Source: Variovorax sp. MHTC-1 (GTDB lineage: Bacteria > Pseudomonadota > Gammaproteobacteria > Burkholderiales > Burkholderiaceae_C). Taken from it: 64,000 nucleotides of DNA. A program made the position numbers and the translations under genes. The DNA is taken from assembly GCF_003984645.1 (NCBI RefSeq), contig NZ_RWKI01000007.1, forward strand, positions 240,231 through 304,230, given 5' to 3'. Positions 10,245 through 21,730 of this stretch are shown piece after piece (position 1 is the stretch's first letter; every line of letters starts with the position of its first letter). The notes under the pieces were generated by a model. That model had not been told where the DNA came from and made no database searches. It saw nothing but the letters and a program-made list of their open reading frames with translations.

Positions 10245-11383
10245 ATTTCAAGCGCTTGTTGACTCCTGCATTCATCCTGCGCGCCGCTGCGGCCGCGGCC
10301 GTGGTCGGCGCGCTCGCGGCCTGCTCGGGCACGCCCAAGCCCAAGCCCGCCGAACTGCCAGCCAACCCGGCGCTGCTAGGCATCCGGCAGGCCTGGAGCG
10401 TGCGCATTCCGGCAGTCAGCTTTCCGCTGGCGACCGATGTCAGCGGCGACATGGTGGCGGTCGCCGCCACTGACGGCACGGTGGTCATGATCGATTCGCG
10501 TTCGGGCCAGGAATCGTGGCGAGCCAATGCCGGCGCGCCGCTGGTGGCCGGCGTGGGTAGCGACGGAACGCTGGTCGCGGTCGTCACCGTCAACAATGAC
10601 CTGGTCGCCATGCAAAGCGGCAAGGTGCTGTGGAAGCAACGCCTCACCGCCCAGTCGTACACCGCGCCGCTGGTGGCCGGTCGCCGCGTCTTCGTGCAGG
10701 CTGCCGACCGCAGCACCAGCGCCTGGGACGGCCAGAGCGGCCGCCGCCTCTGGGCGCAGCAGCGCACCGCCGAAAACCTCGTGCTGAAGAGGCCCGGCGT
10801 GCTGATCGCCGTGGGCGACACGCTTGTGACCGGCGTGGGCGGCCGGCTGGTCGGCATCAATCCGGTCAACGGCACCTCGCGCTGGGAATCGCCGATCGCT
10901 GCGCCGCGCGGCACCAACGATGTCGAGCGCCTGGTCGACCTGACCGGCAGCGTGAGCCGCGACGGCGACACCGTCTGCGCGCGCGCCTACTACGCGAGCG
11001 TCGGCTGCGTGGACACCACGCGCGGCGCGCTGCTGTGGAGCAAGCCCGCCACGGGCGCGGACGGTGTGAGCGGCGACGACCGCTTCATCTACGGCACCGA
11101 GGAAAACGGCAATGTGGTGGCCTGGCGCCGCGCCGACGGCGAGCGCGCCTGGCAGTCCGAGCGCTTCAAGTACCGCACCCTGACCGCGCCGCTCGCGGTC
11201 GGCCGCTCGCTCGTCATCGGCGACAGCACCGGTCTCGTGCACGTGATCTCGCGCGAGGACGGCGCGCCGCTGAACCGGCTCACGCCCGACGGCTCGGCCA
11301 TCGCCGCGACGCCGGTGCTCGCCGGCAACACGGTCGTGGTCGTCACCCGCAATGGCGGCGTGTTCGGCTATCGGCCTGAATAA
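10241..11383 (+). CDS. bamB: Outer membrane protein assembly factor BamB
   Basis: BamB is a lipoprotein of the BAM complex that inserts beta-barrel proteins into the outer membrane. The 380-residue product has a lipoprotein signal with lipobox ALAAC (Cys 28) followed by an eight-bladed beta-propeller of PQQ-like repeats, seen as recurring segments such as DGTVVMIDSRSGQESWRA and GRLVGINPVNGTSRWES. Length is as expected. The start is fixed by the 4-bp overlap with yfgM. It is followed after 18 bp by der, the same order as in E. coli. Confidence 0.95.
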   Translation: MNFKRLLTPAFILRAAAAAAVVGALAACSGTPKPKPAELPANPALLGIRQAWSVRIPAVSFPLATDVSGDMVAVAATDGTVVMIDSRSGQESWRANAGAPLVAGVGSDGTLVAVVTVNNDLVAMQSGKVLWKQRLTAQSYTAPLVAGRRVFVQAADRSTSAWDGQSGRRLWAQQRTAENLVLKRPGVLIAVGDTLVTGVGGRLVGINPVNGTSRWESPIAAPRGTNDVERLVDLTGSVSRDGDTVCARAYYASVGCVDTTRGALLWSKPATGADGVSGDDRFIYGTEENGNVVAWRRADGERAWQSERFKYRTLTAPLAVGRSLVIGDSTGLVHVISREDGAPLNRLTPDGSAIAATPVLAGNTVVVVTRNGGVFGYRPE

Positions 11384-11401
11384 TCGATCGAAAGCCCGAC
11401 C

Positions 11402-12748
11402 ATGAAACCGGTCATTGCACTGGTCGGGCGTCCCAACGTCGGCAAGTCGACGCTGTTCAACCGCCTTACCCAGACGCGCGACGCCATCGTCGCCGACTTC
11501 GCCGGACTCACGCGCGACCGCCACTACGGCAACGGCCGCCAGGGCAGGCACGAGTTCATCGTGATCGACACCGGCGGCTTCGAGCCCGACGCGGGTAGCG
11601 GCATCTTCAAGGAAATGGCCAAGCAGACGCGCCAGGCCGTGGCCGAGGCCGACGTGGTGATCTTCGTGGTCGATGCGCGCGAGGGACTCTCCGCGCAGGA
11701 CCACGACATCGCCAACGAACTGCGCCGGCTCGGCAAGCCCTGTGTGCTGGTGGCCAACAAGGCCGAAGGCATGCAGGACGGCACCAGGCTGGTCGACTTC
11801 TACGAACTCGGCTTCGGCGAGGTGCACGGCATCTCGGCGGCGCACGGGCAAGGCATCCGCAGCCTGGTCGAACTCGCACTCGAACCGCTCGGGCTGCCCG
11901 ATCCCGAGGATGAGGCCGAAGAGGAAGAGGCCAACAACAAGCCGATCAAGCTCGCGGTCGCCGGTCGCCCCAACGTCGGCAAGTCGACGCTGATCAACAC
12001 CTGGCTCGGCGAGGAGCGCCTGGTCGCCTTCGACCTGCCCGGCACCACGCGCGACGCGATCGCCGTGCCCTTCGAGCGCAACGGCCAGCGTTTCGAGCTG
12101 ATCGACACGGCAGGACTGCGCCGCAAGGGCAAGGTGTTCGAGGCGATCGAGAAGTTCTCGGTGGTCAAGACCCTGCAGGCGATCGAATCGGCCAACGTGG
12201 TCCTGCTGCTGCTCGACGCCACGCAGGGCGTGACCGACCAGGACGCCCACATCGCAGGCTACATCCTCGAAAGCGGGCGCGCAGTGGTGATCGCGATCAA
12301 CAAATGGGACGCGGTCGACAGCTACCAGCGTGAGCAGATCCAGCGTCAGATCGAAACGCGGCTGCCCTTCCTCAAGTTCGCTGCGCTGCACTTCATCTCG
12401 GCCATCAAGCGGCAGGGACTGGGGCCGGTCTGGCAGGCCATCGCCCAGGCCCACAAGTCCGCCACGCGCAAGATGTCGACCCCGGTGCTGACGCGGCTGC
12501 TGCTGGAGGCGGTGCAGTTCCAGGCACCCAAGAAGTCCGGCATGTTCCGGCCCAAGCTGCGCTACGCCCACCAAGGAGGCATGAACCCGCCGGTGATCGT
12601 CATCCACGGCAATTCGCTGGAACATGTCACCGACGCCTACAAGCGCTTCCTCGAGGGGCGCTTCCGCAAGGAGTTCGACCTGGTCGGCACGCCATTGCGC
12701 ATCGAGCTCAAGACCTCGCACAATCCGTACGCCGATAAGGAGGGCTGA
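11402..12748 (+). CDS. der: Ribosome biogenesis GTPase Der (EngA)
   Basis: Der is an essential GTPase with two tandem G domains that matures the 50S subunit. Both P-loops read GRPNVGKST, at about residues 9-17 and 188-196. The matching G3 motifs (DTGGF and DTAGL), NKxD motifs (NKAEG, slightly divergent, and NKWD) and the C-terminal KH-like domain ending near KTSHNPYA are all present. The linker between the two G domains is acidic ([11 protein letters not shown]). Length 448 is normal. Confidence 0.97.
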   Translation: MKPVIALVGRPNVGKSTLFNRLTQTRDAIVADFAGLTRDRHYGNGRQGRHEFIVIDTGGFEPDAGSGIFKEMAKQTRQAVAEADVVIFVVDAREGLSAQDHDIANELRRLGKPCVLVANKAEGMQDGTRLVDFYELGFGEVHGISAAHGQGIRSLVELALEPLGLPDPEDEAEEEEANNKPIKLAVAGRPNVGKSTLINTWLGEERLVAFDLPGTTRDAIAVPFERNGQRFELIDTAGLRRKGKVFEAIEKFSVVKTLQAIESANVVLLLLDATQGVTDQDAHIAGYILESGRAVVIAINKWDAVDSYQREQIQRQIETRLPFLKFAALHFISAIKRQGLGPVWQAIAQAHKSATRKMSTPVLTRLLLEAVQFQAPKKSGMFRPKLRYAHQGGMNPPVIVIHGNSLEHVTDAYKRFLEGRFRKEFDLVGTPLRIELKTSHNPYADKEG

Positions 12749-12953
12749 GGCCTGCGTGCTCCTGGATGGGCGCGTCGGCAACGGTGCCGCGTGGCTTGGC
12801 CTCCATTGAGCGCCGTTGAGCGATCCCGGCGCCCGAAGTTCCGGCTTTTAAGTGCCGTTATTTTTCGAAGGCCATTCGGGTTTCGTGCTGCGGTGCGGAA
12901 GTGCTGTGTTAAGGTGACTGGTCCAACAACTACTCTTGAACACGGAGAATATC

Positions 12954-13199
12954 GTGAGCAATAAAGGGCAACTCCTACAAGACCCCTTCCTGAACACCTT
13001 GCGTCGCGAGCATGTGCCGGTTTCGATTTATCTGGTCAACGGCATCAAGCTGCAAGGTCAGATCGAGTCGTTCGACCAGTACGTCGTGTTGCTTCGCAAT
13101 ACGGTGACCCAGATGGTTTACAAGCACGCCATCTCCACCATCGTGCCGGGTCGGGCCGTCAACTTCTCGGCTGCCGAGAGCGACGAAGCTGCCGCCTGA
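12954..13199 (+). CDS. hfq: RNA chaperone Hfq
   Basis: Hfq is the hexameric Sm-like chaperone that pairs small RNAs with mRNAs. I place the start at the GTG at 12954, which gives the invariant N-terminus (V/M)[13 protein letters not shown] and has GGAG at 12944-12947 with 6-nt spacing; a TTG six codons upstream is in frame but has no such support. The 81-residue product contains Sm1 ([19 protein letters not shown]) and the Sm2 motif YKHAIST, ending in a short acidic tail. It is preceded by a 205-bp gap without a gene and followed by a GC-rich hairpin and hflX, the classical hfq-hflX-hflK-hflC order. Confidence 0.96.
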   Translation: MSNKGQLLQDPFLNTLRREHVPVSIYLVNGIKLQGQIESFDQYVVLLRNTVTQMVYKHAISTIVPGRAVNFSAAESDEAAA

Positions 13200-13208
13200 A
13201 CGGCACGG

Positions 13209-13233
13209 AGCGCGGCGGTCCGCCCGCCGCGCT
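13209..13233 (+). terminator. hairpin after hfq (leaky intrinsic terminator)
   Basis: AGCGCGGCGG (13209-13218) pairs perfectly with CCGCCGCGCT (13224-13233), followed by a weak TCTTCC tail. It probably attenuates read-through from hfq into hflX, as known for hfq operons elsewhere. The poor U-tract limits confidence. Confidence 0.5.
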
Positions 13234-13252
13234 TCTTCCAATTTGATCCCGC

Positions 13253-14434
13253 TTGTCTGAACTGATTTCCCGGAAAGAGGGCGCCGTCGTACTCGTCGGT
13301 GTCGATTTCGGGTTGCCCCATTTCGACGGCGAACTCGAGGAACTCGGTCTGCTCGCGCAGACCGCCGGTCTCGAGCCGGTCGCGCGCCTGGTGTGCAAAC
13401 GCAAGGCGCCCGATGCGGCGCTGTTCGTCGGCAGCGGCAAGGCCGACGAGATTCGCGACCTGGCCGATCTGCATCGCGCCAGCGAAGTGGTTTTCGACCA
13501 GGCGCTGAGCCCTGCACAGCAGCGCAACCTCGAGCGCCAGCTCGGCGTGGCGGTGTACGACCGCACCTTTCTGATCCTGGAGATCTTCGCCCAGCGCGCA
13601 CGTTCGCACGAGGGCAAGCTGCAGGTCGAGCTCGCCCGGCTGCAGTACCTGAGCACCCGGCTGGTTCGGCGCTGGTCCCACCTGGAGCGCCAGCGCGGCG
13701 GCATCGGCACGCGCGGCGGCCCGGGCGAAACGCAGATCGAACTCGACCGCCGGATGATCGGCGAGGCCATCAAGCGCACGCGCGAACGGCTCGCCAAGGT
13801 TCAGCGCCAGCGCGGCACCCAGCGCCGCCAGCGCGAGCGGCGCGACACCTTCAATATCTCGCTCGTCGGCTACACCAACGCCGGCAAGTCCTCGCTGTTC
13901 AACGCGCTGGTGAAGGCGCGCGCCTATGCGGCCGACCAGCTGTTCGCGACGCTGGACACCACCACGCGGCATCTCTACCTCGGCCACAACGAGGATGGTC
14001 GCCGCCGCAAGGTGTCGATCTCCGACACCGTGGGTTTCATTCGCGAGCTGCCGCACGGCCTGATCGATGCCTTCAAGGCCACCCTGCAGGAGGCGGTCGA
14101 CGCCGACCTGCTGCTGCACGTGGTGGACGCTTCCAACCCCCACCATCCCGAGCAGATGGCCGAGGTGCAGGCGGTGCTGAAGGAGATCGGCGCCGACACC
14201 GTGCCGCAGCTGCTGGTGTTCAACAAGCTCGATGCACTTGAAAGTACGCAACATCCCCTGCATCTGCGCGACGAGTTCGACATCGACGGTGTGCAGGTGC
14301 CTCGCGTCTTCTTGAGCGCCCACACCGGCGAAGGCGTTCCGGCGCTGCGCGCCGAGCTCGCACAGCGGTCGCAATCGATGGGCGAGGCCATGACCCCAGA
14401 GTACGACGCCGAATTGCACGATGCCGCCAACTGA
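13253..14434 (+). CDS. hflX: GTPase HflX
   Basis: HflX is a ribosome-associated GTPase that splits stalled or heat-damaged ribosomes. The 393-residue product has the N-terminal HflX domain, a coiled linker (RTRERLAKVQRQRGTQRRQR), and a G domain with P-loop GYTNAGKS, G3 DTVGF and NKLD. The best start is the TTG at 13253, since it gives the normal N-terminal length and there is no ATG before the conserved region; an unusual start codon may keep translation low. It lies between hfq and hflK as expected. Confidence 0.93.
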   Translation: MSELISRKEGAVVLVGVDFGLPHFDGELEELGLLAQTAGLEPVARLVCKRKAPDAALFVGSGKADEIRDLADLHRASEVVFDQALSPAQQRNLERQLGVAVYDRTFLILEIFAQRARSHEGKLQVELARLQYLSTRLVRRWSHLERQRGGIGTRGGPGETQIELDRRMIGEAIKRTRERLAKVQRQRGTQRRQRERRDTFNISLVGYTNAGKSSLFNALVKARAYAADQLFATLDTTTRHLYLGHNEDGRRRKVSISDTVGFIRELPHGLIDAFKATLQEAVDADLLLHVVDASNPHHPEQMAEVQAVLKEIGADTVPQLLVFNKLDALESTQHPLHLRDEFDIDGVQVPRVFLSAHTGEGVPALRAELAQRSQSMGEAMTPEYDAELHDAAN

Positions 14435-14473
14435 TTGGCACAATCCCCCTCACTGACGAGAGAACAGAACCGA

Positions 14474-15847
14474 ATGAATGCAAAGCCAGTGTGGAGACGA
14501 TTTCAGGGCATGTTCAACCTGAATGACGGACGATGGGGCCGGGGCGATGAGCCCTCCTCGAACGGCGACCGTCCGAATGCGAACCGCCCCGACGACGAGC
14601 CGACGCCTCCGCCCGGCAACAACAATCGCCCGCGCGGCCAAGGCCCGAACCAGGGGCCGCCGGATCTCGACGAACTCTGGCGCGACTTCAATCGCAAGCT
14701 CGGCGGCCTGTTCGGCGGCCGCGGCGGCGGCAACGGCGGGCGCCCGAACGGCGGCAACGGCGGTGGCCTCAAGCCCGACATGAAGAACGCGGGCGTCGGC
14801 CTGGGCCTGGTCGCAGCGGTCGCGGTTCTGATCTGGCTGGGCACCGGCTTCTTCATCGTCAACGAAGGCCAGCAGGCCGTGATCACGCAGTTCGGCCGCT
14901 ACAAGGCAACTGTGGGCGCGGGCTTCAACTGGCGGCTGCCTTACCCGATCCAGCGCCACGAGCTCGTGGTCGTGACCCAGATCCGCTCCACGGACGTCGG
15001 GCGCGACACCATCGTGCGTTCCACCGGCCTGCGCGAATCGGCCATGCTGACCGAGGACGAGAACATCGTCGAGATCAAGTTCGCCGTGCAGTACCGCCTG
15101 AGCGATGCGCGCGCCTATCTCTACGAGAGCAAGACCCCGGCCGACACCGTGGTGCAGGTCGCCGAGACGGCGGTGCGCGAAGTGGTCGGCAAGATGAAGA
15201 TGGACGCCGCCCTCGCCGAGGAGCGCGACCAGATCGCGCCGCGCGTGCGTGCGCTGATGCAGACCATCCTGGATCGCTACAAGGTCGGCGTCGAAGTCGT
15301 CGGCATCAACCTGCAACAGGGCGGTGTGCGTCCGCCCGAGCAGGTGCAGGCTTCTTTCGACGACGTGCTGAAGGCCGGGCAGGAGCGCGAGCGCGCCAAG
15401 AACGAGGCGCAGGCCTATGCCAACGACGTGGTGCCGCGCGCCACCGGTACCGCTTCGCGCCTGATGGAAGAGTCCGAGGCGTACAAGGCGCGGATCATCG
15501 CGCAGGCGCAGGGCGATGCGCAGCGCTTCGCCTCGGTGCTGACCGAATACCAGAAGGCACCGCAGGTCACGCGCGACCGCATGTACACCGACGCCATGCA
15601 GCAGATCTACGCCAGCACCACCAAGGTGCTGGTCGACTCCAAGCAGGGTTCGAACCTGCTGTACCTGCCGCTCGACAGGCTGATGCAGATGAGCGGCCAG
15701 GGCGGCGCCGGCACGCCGGTCGACGGCGCCAATCCCAACGTCGCCGGCACCGCGCCGCCGCAGTCGTCCGTGATTCCGGTCGTACCACCTTCATCCGGCG
15801 ACGCGCGTGCGCGCGACGGCCGCTCGCGTGACCGCGACGTGCGCTGA
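14474..15847 (+). CDS. hflK: Membrane protease modulator HflK (SPFH/Band 7)
   Basis: HflK and HflC form a large inner-membrane cage that encloses FtsH and controls its proteolysis. The 457-residue product has a Gly/Asn/Arg-rich cytoplasmic N-terminus, one transmembrane helix at about 105-125 (GLGLVAAVAVLIWLGTGFFIV) and a periplasmic SPFH domain (NEGQQAVITQFGRY onward) with a coiled-coil region and a Pro/Ser tail. The frame is open to 14435, but the ATG at 14474 has GAGAG upstream; a further ATG at the MFNLND segment is a common alternative. A REP-like repeat separates it from hflC. Confidence 0.95.
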   Translation: MNAKPVWRRFQGMFNLNDGRWGRGDEPSSNGDRPNANRPDDEPTPPPGNNNRPRGQGPNQGPPDLDELWRDFNRKLGGLFGGRGGGNGGRPNGGNGGGLKPDMKNAGVGLGLVAAVAVLIWLGTGFFIVNEGQQAVITQFGRYKATVGAGFNWRLPYPIQRHELVVVTQIRSTDVGRDTIVRSTGLRESAMLTEDENIVEIKFAVQYRLSDARAYLYESKTPADTVVQVAETAVREVVGKMKMDAALAEERDQIAPRVRALMQTILDRYKVGVEVVGINLQQGGVRPPEQVQASFDDVLKAGQERERAKNEAQAYANDVVPRATGTASRLMEESEAYKARIIAQAQGDAQRFASVLTEYQKAPQVTRDRMYTDAMQQIYASTTKVLVDSKQGSNLLYLPLDRLMQMSGQGGAGTPVDGANPNVAGTAPPQSSVIPVVPPSSGDARARDGRSRDRDVR

Positions 15848-15881
15848 GGAAAAAACATGTACCCCCAAGCTCATATTCATT

Positions 15882-15927
15882 CGCTGCCCCCCGAGGGGGC
15901 GCAGGCCTCCCTTGGGACGGCCCGGCG
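15882..15927. repeat. REP-like intergenic repeat, copy between hflK and hflC
   Basis: The core CGCTGCCCCCCGAGGGGGC (15882-15900) is followed by CTTGGGACGGCCCGGCG (15911-15927). It shares both halves with the copies at 16873, 28.6-28.9 kb and 47.9-48.0 kb. It fills nearly all of the 92-bp gap between two genes whose products form one complex. Confidence 0.8.
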
Positions 15928-15939
15928 CGAGGCCCGACC

Positions 15940-16845
15940 ATGAACAGAATCGGATTCATCGCATCGTCGATCCTCGTGGTGCTCGCACTCCTGAGCTCCA
16001 CGCTCTTCGTGGTCGACCAGCGCCAGTTCGGCGTCGTCTACGCCCTCGGCCAAATCAAGGAAGTGATCACCGAGCCGGGCCTGAACTTCAAGCTGCCGCC
16101 GCCGTTCCAGAACGTGTCGTACATCGACAAGCGCCTGCTCACGCTGTCTAGCCTCGACCCGGAGCCCATGCTCACGGCGGAGAAGCAGCGCGTGGTGGTC
16201 GACTGGTACGTGCGCTGGCGCATCACCAATCCCTCGGAATACATCCGCAACGTCGGCCTGGACGAGAACGCCGGCGCCATGCAGCTCAACCGCGTGGTGC
16301 GCAACGCCTTCCAGGAGAACGTCAACAAGCGCACCGTGCGCGACCTGATCTCGGTACGCCGCGAGGCCCTGATGGCCGACGTCCAGCGCGAAGTGCTGGC
16401 CGTGGTGAAGGGCGCCAAGCCCTGGGGCGTTGACGTCATCGACGTGCGGATCACGCGGGTGGACTATGTCGAGGCGATCACCGAATCGGTCTATCGCCGC
16501 ATGGAGGCCGAGCGCAAGCGCGTGGCCAACGAGCTGCGCTCGACCGGCTTCGCCGAAGGCGAAAAGATTCGTGCCGATGCCGACCGCCAGCGCGAGGTGA
16601 TCGTGGCCAATGCGTACCGCGACGCGCAGAAGATCAAGGGCGAGGGCGATGCGACCGCGGCAGCTGCCTACGCCGGCGCCTTCGGGCGCGATCCGCAGTT
16701 CGCGCAGTTCTATCGCAGCCTCGATGCCTACAAGCAGAGCTTCAACAAGAAGAGCGACGTGATGGTGCTGGACCCTTCGTCGGACTTCTTCCGCGCCATG
16801 CAGGGGTCGGGCGCCGCGGCTACTCCTCCTCGTAGACAACCGTGA
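15940..16845 (+). CDS. hflC: Membrane protease modulator HflC (SPFH/Band 7)
   Basis: HflC is the partner of HflK in the FtsH-enclosing cage. The 301-residue protein has an N-terminal signal anchor (GFIASSILVVLALLSSTLFVV), then a Band 7 domain starting at DQRQFGVVYALGQIKEV, and a coiled-coil region with VYRRMEAERKRVANELRS and GEKIRADADRQREV. These are typical of HflC. The start ATG directly follows the REP-like repeat, and the only ribosome-binding candidate (CGAGG near 15928) lies in the end of that repeat, so translation may be influenced by it. Confidence 0.95.
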   Translation: MNRIGFIASSILVVLALLSSTLFVVDQRQFGVVYALGQIKEVITEPGLNFKLPPPFQNVSYIDKRLLTLSSLDPEPMLTAEKQRVVVDWYVRWRITNPSEYIRNVGLDENAGAMQLNRVVRNAFQENVNKRTVRDLISVRREALMADVQREVLAVVKGAKPWGVDVIDVRITRVDYVEAITESVYRRMEAERKRVANELRSTGFAEGEKIRADADRQREVIVANAYRDAQKIKGEGDATAAAAYAGAFGRDPQFAQFYRSLDAYKQSFNKKSDVMVLDPSSDFFRAMQGSGAAATPPRRQP

Positions 16846-16872
16846 CAGCCCCCTGGCTTGCCACTCCGTGTG

Positions 16873-16923
16873 CTTCGCTACCCCCCGAGGGGGAGGCTCG
16901 GCCGCCTTGGGGCGGCCCGGCGG
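16873..16923. repeat. REP-like intergenic repeat, copy between hflC and the DUF2065 gene
   Basis: CTTCGCTACCCCCCGAGGGGG followed by CCTTGGGGCGGCCCGGCGG. Both halves match the other copies. It ends about 10 bp before the GTG start of the DUF2065 gene. Confidence 0.8.
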
Positions 16924-16933
16924 CGACCTAGGC

Positions 16934-17122
16934 GTGAGCGCCGAGACTTTCTGGAGCGCGCTCGCGCTCGTGCTGGTGATCGAAGGCCTCCTGCCATTCC
17001 TTTCGCCGGGCAGCTGGCGACGCGGCTTCAGCCAGCTCCTGCAGCTGCGCGACGGGCAGCTGCGCTTCTTCGGCCTGTGCAGCATCCTGCTGGGTGTGTT
17101 CCTGCTCTGGATTCTGGGGTGA
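16934..17122 (+). CDS. DUF2065 (YjeT-like) small inner-membrane protein
   Basis: This is a 62-residue protein of unknown function with two hydrophobic helices (about 6-24 and 42-61), GLLPFLSPGSWRR between them and a short cytoplasmic loop. This is the whole DUF2065 family, usually found after hflC and before hisZ or purA. The GTG at 16934 gives the family N-terminus (SAETFWSALALVLVIEGLLP); an upstream ATG at 16868 would translate through the REP-like repeat and is rejected. Confidence 0.85.
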   Translation: MSAETFWSALALVLVIEGLLPFLSPGSWRRGFSQLLQLRDGQLRFFGLCSILLGVFLLWILG

Positions 17123-17133
17123 CCCGGGGCCGG

Positions 17134-17139
17134 TAGAAT
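17134..17139 (+). promoter_or_regulatory. candidate -10 box (TAGAAT) of hisZ
   Basis: TAGAAT followed by TCCGG lies 27 bp before the hisZ start, giving a predicted leader of about 20 nt. A -35 is not obvious. Confidence 0.38.
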
Positions 17140-17166
17140 TCCGGTTTAACCACGCCCCCGATCCCC

Positions 17167-19670
<2,504 letters not shown>

Positions 19671-19697
19671 ATGACGCACACCCCCAGACTGCGCGCA

Positions 19698-19770
19698 CTT
19701 CGTGTCGCTCCGCCAACCCCCTTGCAGGGGGGAACACCAGCGGCCCGGCAACGCCGGTTCCGCGGTGTTT
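19698..19770. repeat. REP-like repeat variant between purA and the phosphoribosyltransferase gene
   Basis: A diverged member of the repeat family: CTTCGTGTCGCTCCGCC, then CCCCCTTGCAGGGGGG, then CGGCCCGGCAACGCCGG. The G-rich and C-rich halves can form a hairpin. It occupies half of the 149-bp gap. Confidence 0.65.
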
Positions 19771-19819
19771 CCCGCGAAGATATCGAGACCCGCACCAAAG
19801 CAATGATGGAGAAGAGCGC

Positions 19820-20344
19820 ATGTTGACCGAAGACGGCAAACACCTCTACGTGAGCTATGACGAGTATCACAACCTGATCGAGAAGCTCGCGATCAAGGTA
19901 CACCAGTCGGGCTGGGAGTTCGACACCATCCTGTGCCTGGCGCGCGGCGGCATGCGGCCGGGCGACGTGCTGTCGCGCATCTTCGACAAGCCGCTGGCGA
20001 TCATGTCCACCAGCTCCTACCGCGCCGATGCCGGCACGATCCAGGGCCACCTGGACATCGCGCGCTACATCACTACGCCCAAGGGCGAGATCGCCGGCAA
20101 GGTGCTCCTGGTCGACGACCTTGCCGATTCCGGCCACACGCTGCACGCGGTGGTGGAGATGCTCAAGAGCAACTACACGCCCATCACCGAGCTGCGCAGC
20201 GCCGTGCTCTGGACCAAGGCACTGTCGACCTTCACGCCCGACTACTCGGTGGAATACCTGCAGACCAATCCCTGGATCCACCAGCCCTTCGAGAGCTATG
20301 ACTCGATGGGGCCGGAGAAGCTCCTGGAGAAGTGGTCGGTCTGA
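19820..20344 (+). CDS. Phosphoribosyltransferase family protein
   Basis: The 174-residue product is a type I phosphoribosyltransferase fold with the PRPP-binding loop KVLLVDDLADSGHTL at about residues 94-108. LCLARGGMRPGDVLSR is a typical PPi-loop region. It resembles proteins annotated as xanthine/hypoxanthine phosphoribosyltransferases in Burkholderiales, always next to purA, which suggests purine salvage. The substrate cannot be told from sequence. The ATG at 19820 is chosen because it follows GAAGAG and gives the expected N-terminus (MLTEDGKHLYVSYDEYH); a much longer open frame upstream is a shadow of hisZ and purA. Confidence 0.88.
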   Translation: MLTEDGKHLYVSYDEYHNLIEKLAIKVHQSGWEFDTILCLARGGMRPGDVLSRIFDKPLAIMSTSSYRADAGTIQGHLDIARYITTPKGEIAGKVLLVDDLADSGHTLHAVVEMLKSNYTPITELRSAVLWTKALSTFTPDYSVEYLQTNPWIHQPFESYDSMGPEKLLEKWSV

Positions 20345-20348
20345 AAGC

Positions 20349-20792
20349 TCACTCGGCCTTCAGCATCGCCGTGTAGCGCCGCTGCATCTCTTCGGTCGAT
20401 ACCTCCTCGATGCTGTGGCCGACGTTCCAGCGATGCCCGAAGGGGTCGCGGAACGAGCCGGAGCGCTCGCCGTAGAACTGGTCCTGTATCGGGATCTCGA
20501 GCGTGGCACCGGCCTTCAGTGCGCGCTCGATCACTGCATCCGCGTCGTCGACGTGCAGATGGATGGTGACCGCGGTGGCGCCGATCGACTTGGCGCCGAG
20601 GATCCCATACTCCGGAAACTCGTCGCTGAGCATCAGCGTGGCGCCGTCGAAGTCGATCTCGGCATGGCCGATGCGGCCGCTGGGCTCGGTCAGCCTGAAC
20701 TTCTCGCGCGCGCCGAACACCTCGCCGTAGTAGGCGATCGCCGCCGCGGTGTCGTGCACGCAGAGGTAGGCAAACAGTTCGTGGGTGGCCAT
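20349..20792 (-). CDS. VOC (glyoxalase/bleomycin-resistance-like) family protein
   Basis: The 147-residue protein has the vicinal-oxygen-chelate fold of the PhnB-like group: LFAYLCVHDTAAAIAYYGEVFGA, a central beta segment GHAEIDFDGATLMLSDEFPE, and the C-terminal RSGSFRDPFGHRWNVGHSIE. Members bind metals or small ligands; the substrate is unknown. The start at 20792 (MATHELFAY) is chosen because it begins the domain; the frame is open upstream without similarity. It is convergent with the phosphoribosyltransferase gene (4-bp gap) and lies downstream of the AraC gene on the same strand. Confidence 0.85.
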   Translation of the reverse strand: MATHELFAYLCVHDTAAAIAYYGEVFGAREKFRLTEPSGRIGHAEIDFDGATLMLSDEFPEYGILGAKSIGATAVTIHLHVDDADAVIERALKAGATLEIPIQDQFYGERSGSFRDPFGHRWNVGHSIEEVSTEEMQRRYTAMLKAE

Positions 20793-20863
20793 CGTGTCTC
20801 CTATGGTGGGCTGGTCGCGATTCTGCGCATGTTGCACGCTCGCCGTCTTGAACGAAATTGACC

Positions 20864-21682
20864 TCAGGCCCGCACGTGATTCGGCGAATCGGGCGAGGCG
20901 CGGGCGTAGGACCGCGGCGTCATGCCGGTGATCTCCAGGAAGTCGCGATTGAAGTGGGGCTGGTCGCTGTAGCCGGCCTGCAGGGCGAGGTCGATCCAGG
21001 GGAGGGTGTCCCTGCGGGTCCATGCTGCCATCACGCGCTGGAAGCGCAGCACCCGTTCCAGGCGCTTGGGAGGGAGCCCGGCAGCGTCCCGGAACAGCGC
21101 GATGAAACGCCGGTGGCTGTAGCCGCTTGCGGCCACCAGTTCGCGGATGGGCGCGCCGCCGCCGAGCCGGGCCAGCGCCTGCGCGATGGCGGGGTGCATG
21201 GCTTGCGGGCGGGTCCGCAGCCGCTCGGTCAGCAAGGCTTCGAATACGGCGAGCTGCGCTGCGAGGGTGCCGGCCGCATGAACACGTTCGAGCACCTCCT
21301 GCACGGCAGCAGCACCCCAGAGCGCATCCAGCGGCGTGTGCCGCTCGGCCAGTTCATGCGCGGGCAGGCCGAACAGCGCGCGTGCCGCGCCGGGCTGCAG
21401 CTGCACGCCCACCGAGCGGCTCGGGACGGACACGTCGCGCGCGTAGAAGGACGAGCGTGTGCCGCCCACGATCGCATAGCCCACCGTATAGCCCGCGCGG
21501 TCCGCACCACCGGCGAACAGCCGCAGCGGCGGACCGGAAAGCCGAAACACCAGGTGCATGTCGCCCGTCGGCAGCACGTGTTCGCGCAGCGTCGTATTCG
21601 ACGCTTCGGCGGCGGGCTCCATCGCCCACATCGATCGGACGTAGGAGCGTAGCCAGAGGCCGGGTGGGCGCGTCAGCAGCAT
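20864..21682 (-). CDS. AraC family transcriptional regulator
   Basis: The 272-residue product has a C-terminal AraC-type double helix-turn-helix (about 165-260: IRELVAASGYSHRRFIALFRDAAGLPPKRL ... DLALQAGYSDQPHFNRDFLEITGMTPRSY, given here as two separate helices). Its N-terminal domain is of the DUF6597 type (PTGDMHLVFRLSG). It is divergent from metC, with starts 48 bp apart, so it may control metC, itself or the downstream VOC gene. An alternative start at 21725 would overlap the metC control region. The regulated ligand is unknown. Confidence 0.85.
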   Translation of the reverse strand: MLLTRPPGLWLRSYVRSMWAMEPAAEASNTTLREHVLPTGDMHLVFRLSGPPLRLFAGGADRAGYTVGYAIVGGTRSSFYARDVSVPSRSVGVQLQPGAARALFGLPAHELAERHTPLDALWGAAAVQEVLERVHAAGTLAAQLAVFEALLTERLRTRPQAMHPAIAQALARLGGGAPIRELVAASGYSHRRFIALFRDAAGLPPKRLERVLRFQRVMAAWTRRDTLPWIDLALQAGYSDQPHFNRDFLEITGMTPRSYARASPDSPNHVRA

Positions 21683-21718
21683 CGGGCCATTGTCCGGCAC
21701 CCGGCTTTTCGCGTCGAC

Positions 21719-21724
21719 TAGCAT
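21719..21724 (+). promoter_or_regulatory. candidate -10 box (TAGCAT) placing the metC start at +1
   Basis: TAGCAT ends 6 bp before the metC ATG at 21731, and no Shine-Dalgarno sequence precedes that ATG. If used, the mRNA would be leaderless. The same spacing is seen before rlmB, the patatin gene and the small gene at 51972. Confidence 0.35.
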
Positions 21725-21730
21725 GGCGGC

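Noticed and set aside
10376..12781. About 800-codon minus-strand frame opposite bamB and der
   Set aside because: Low-complexity His/Asp/Arg/Val translation without any family motif; the plus-strand genes explain the region.
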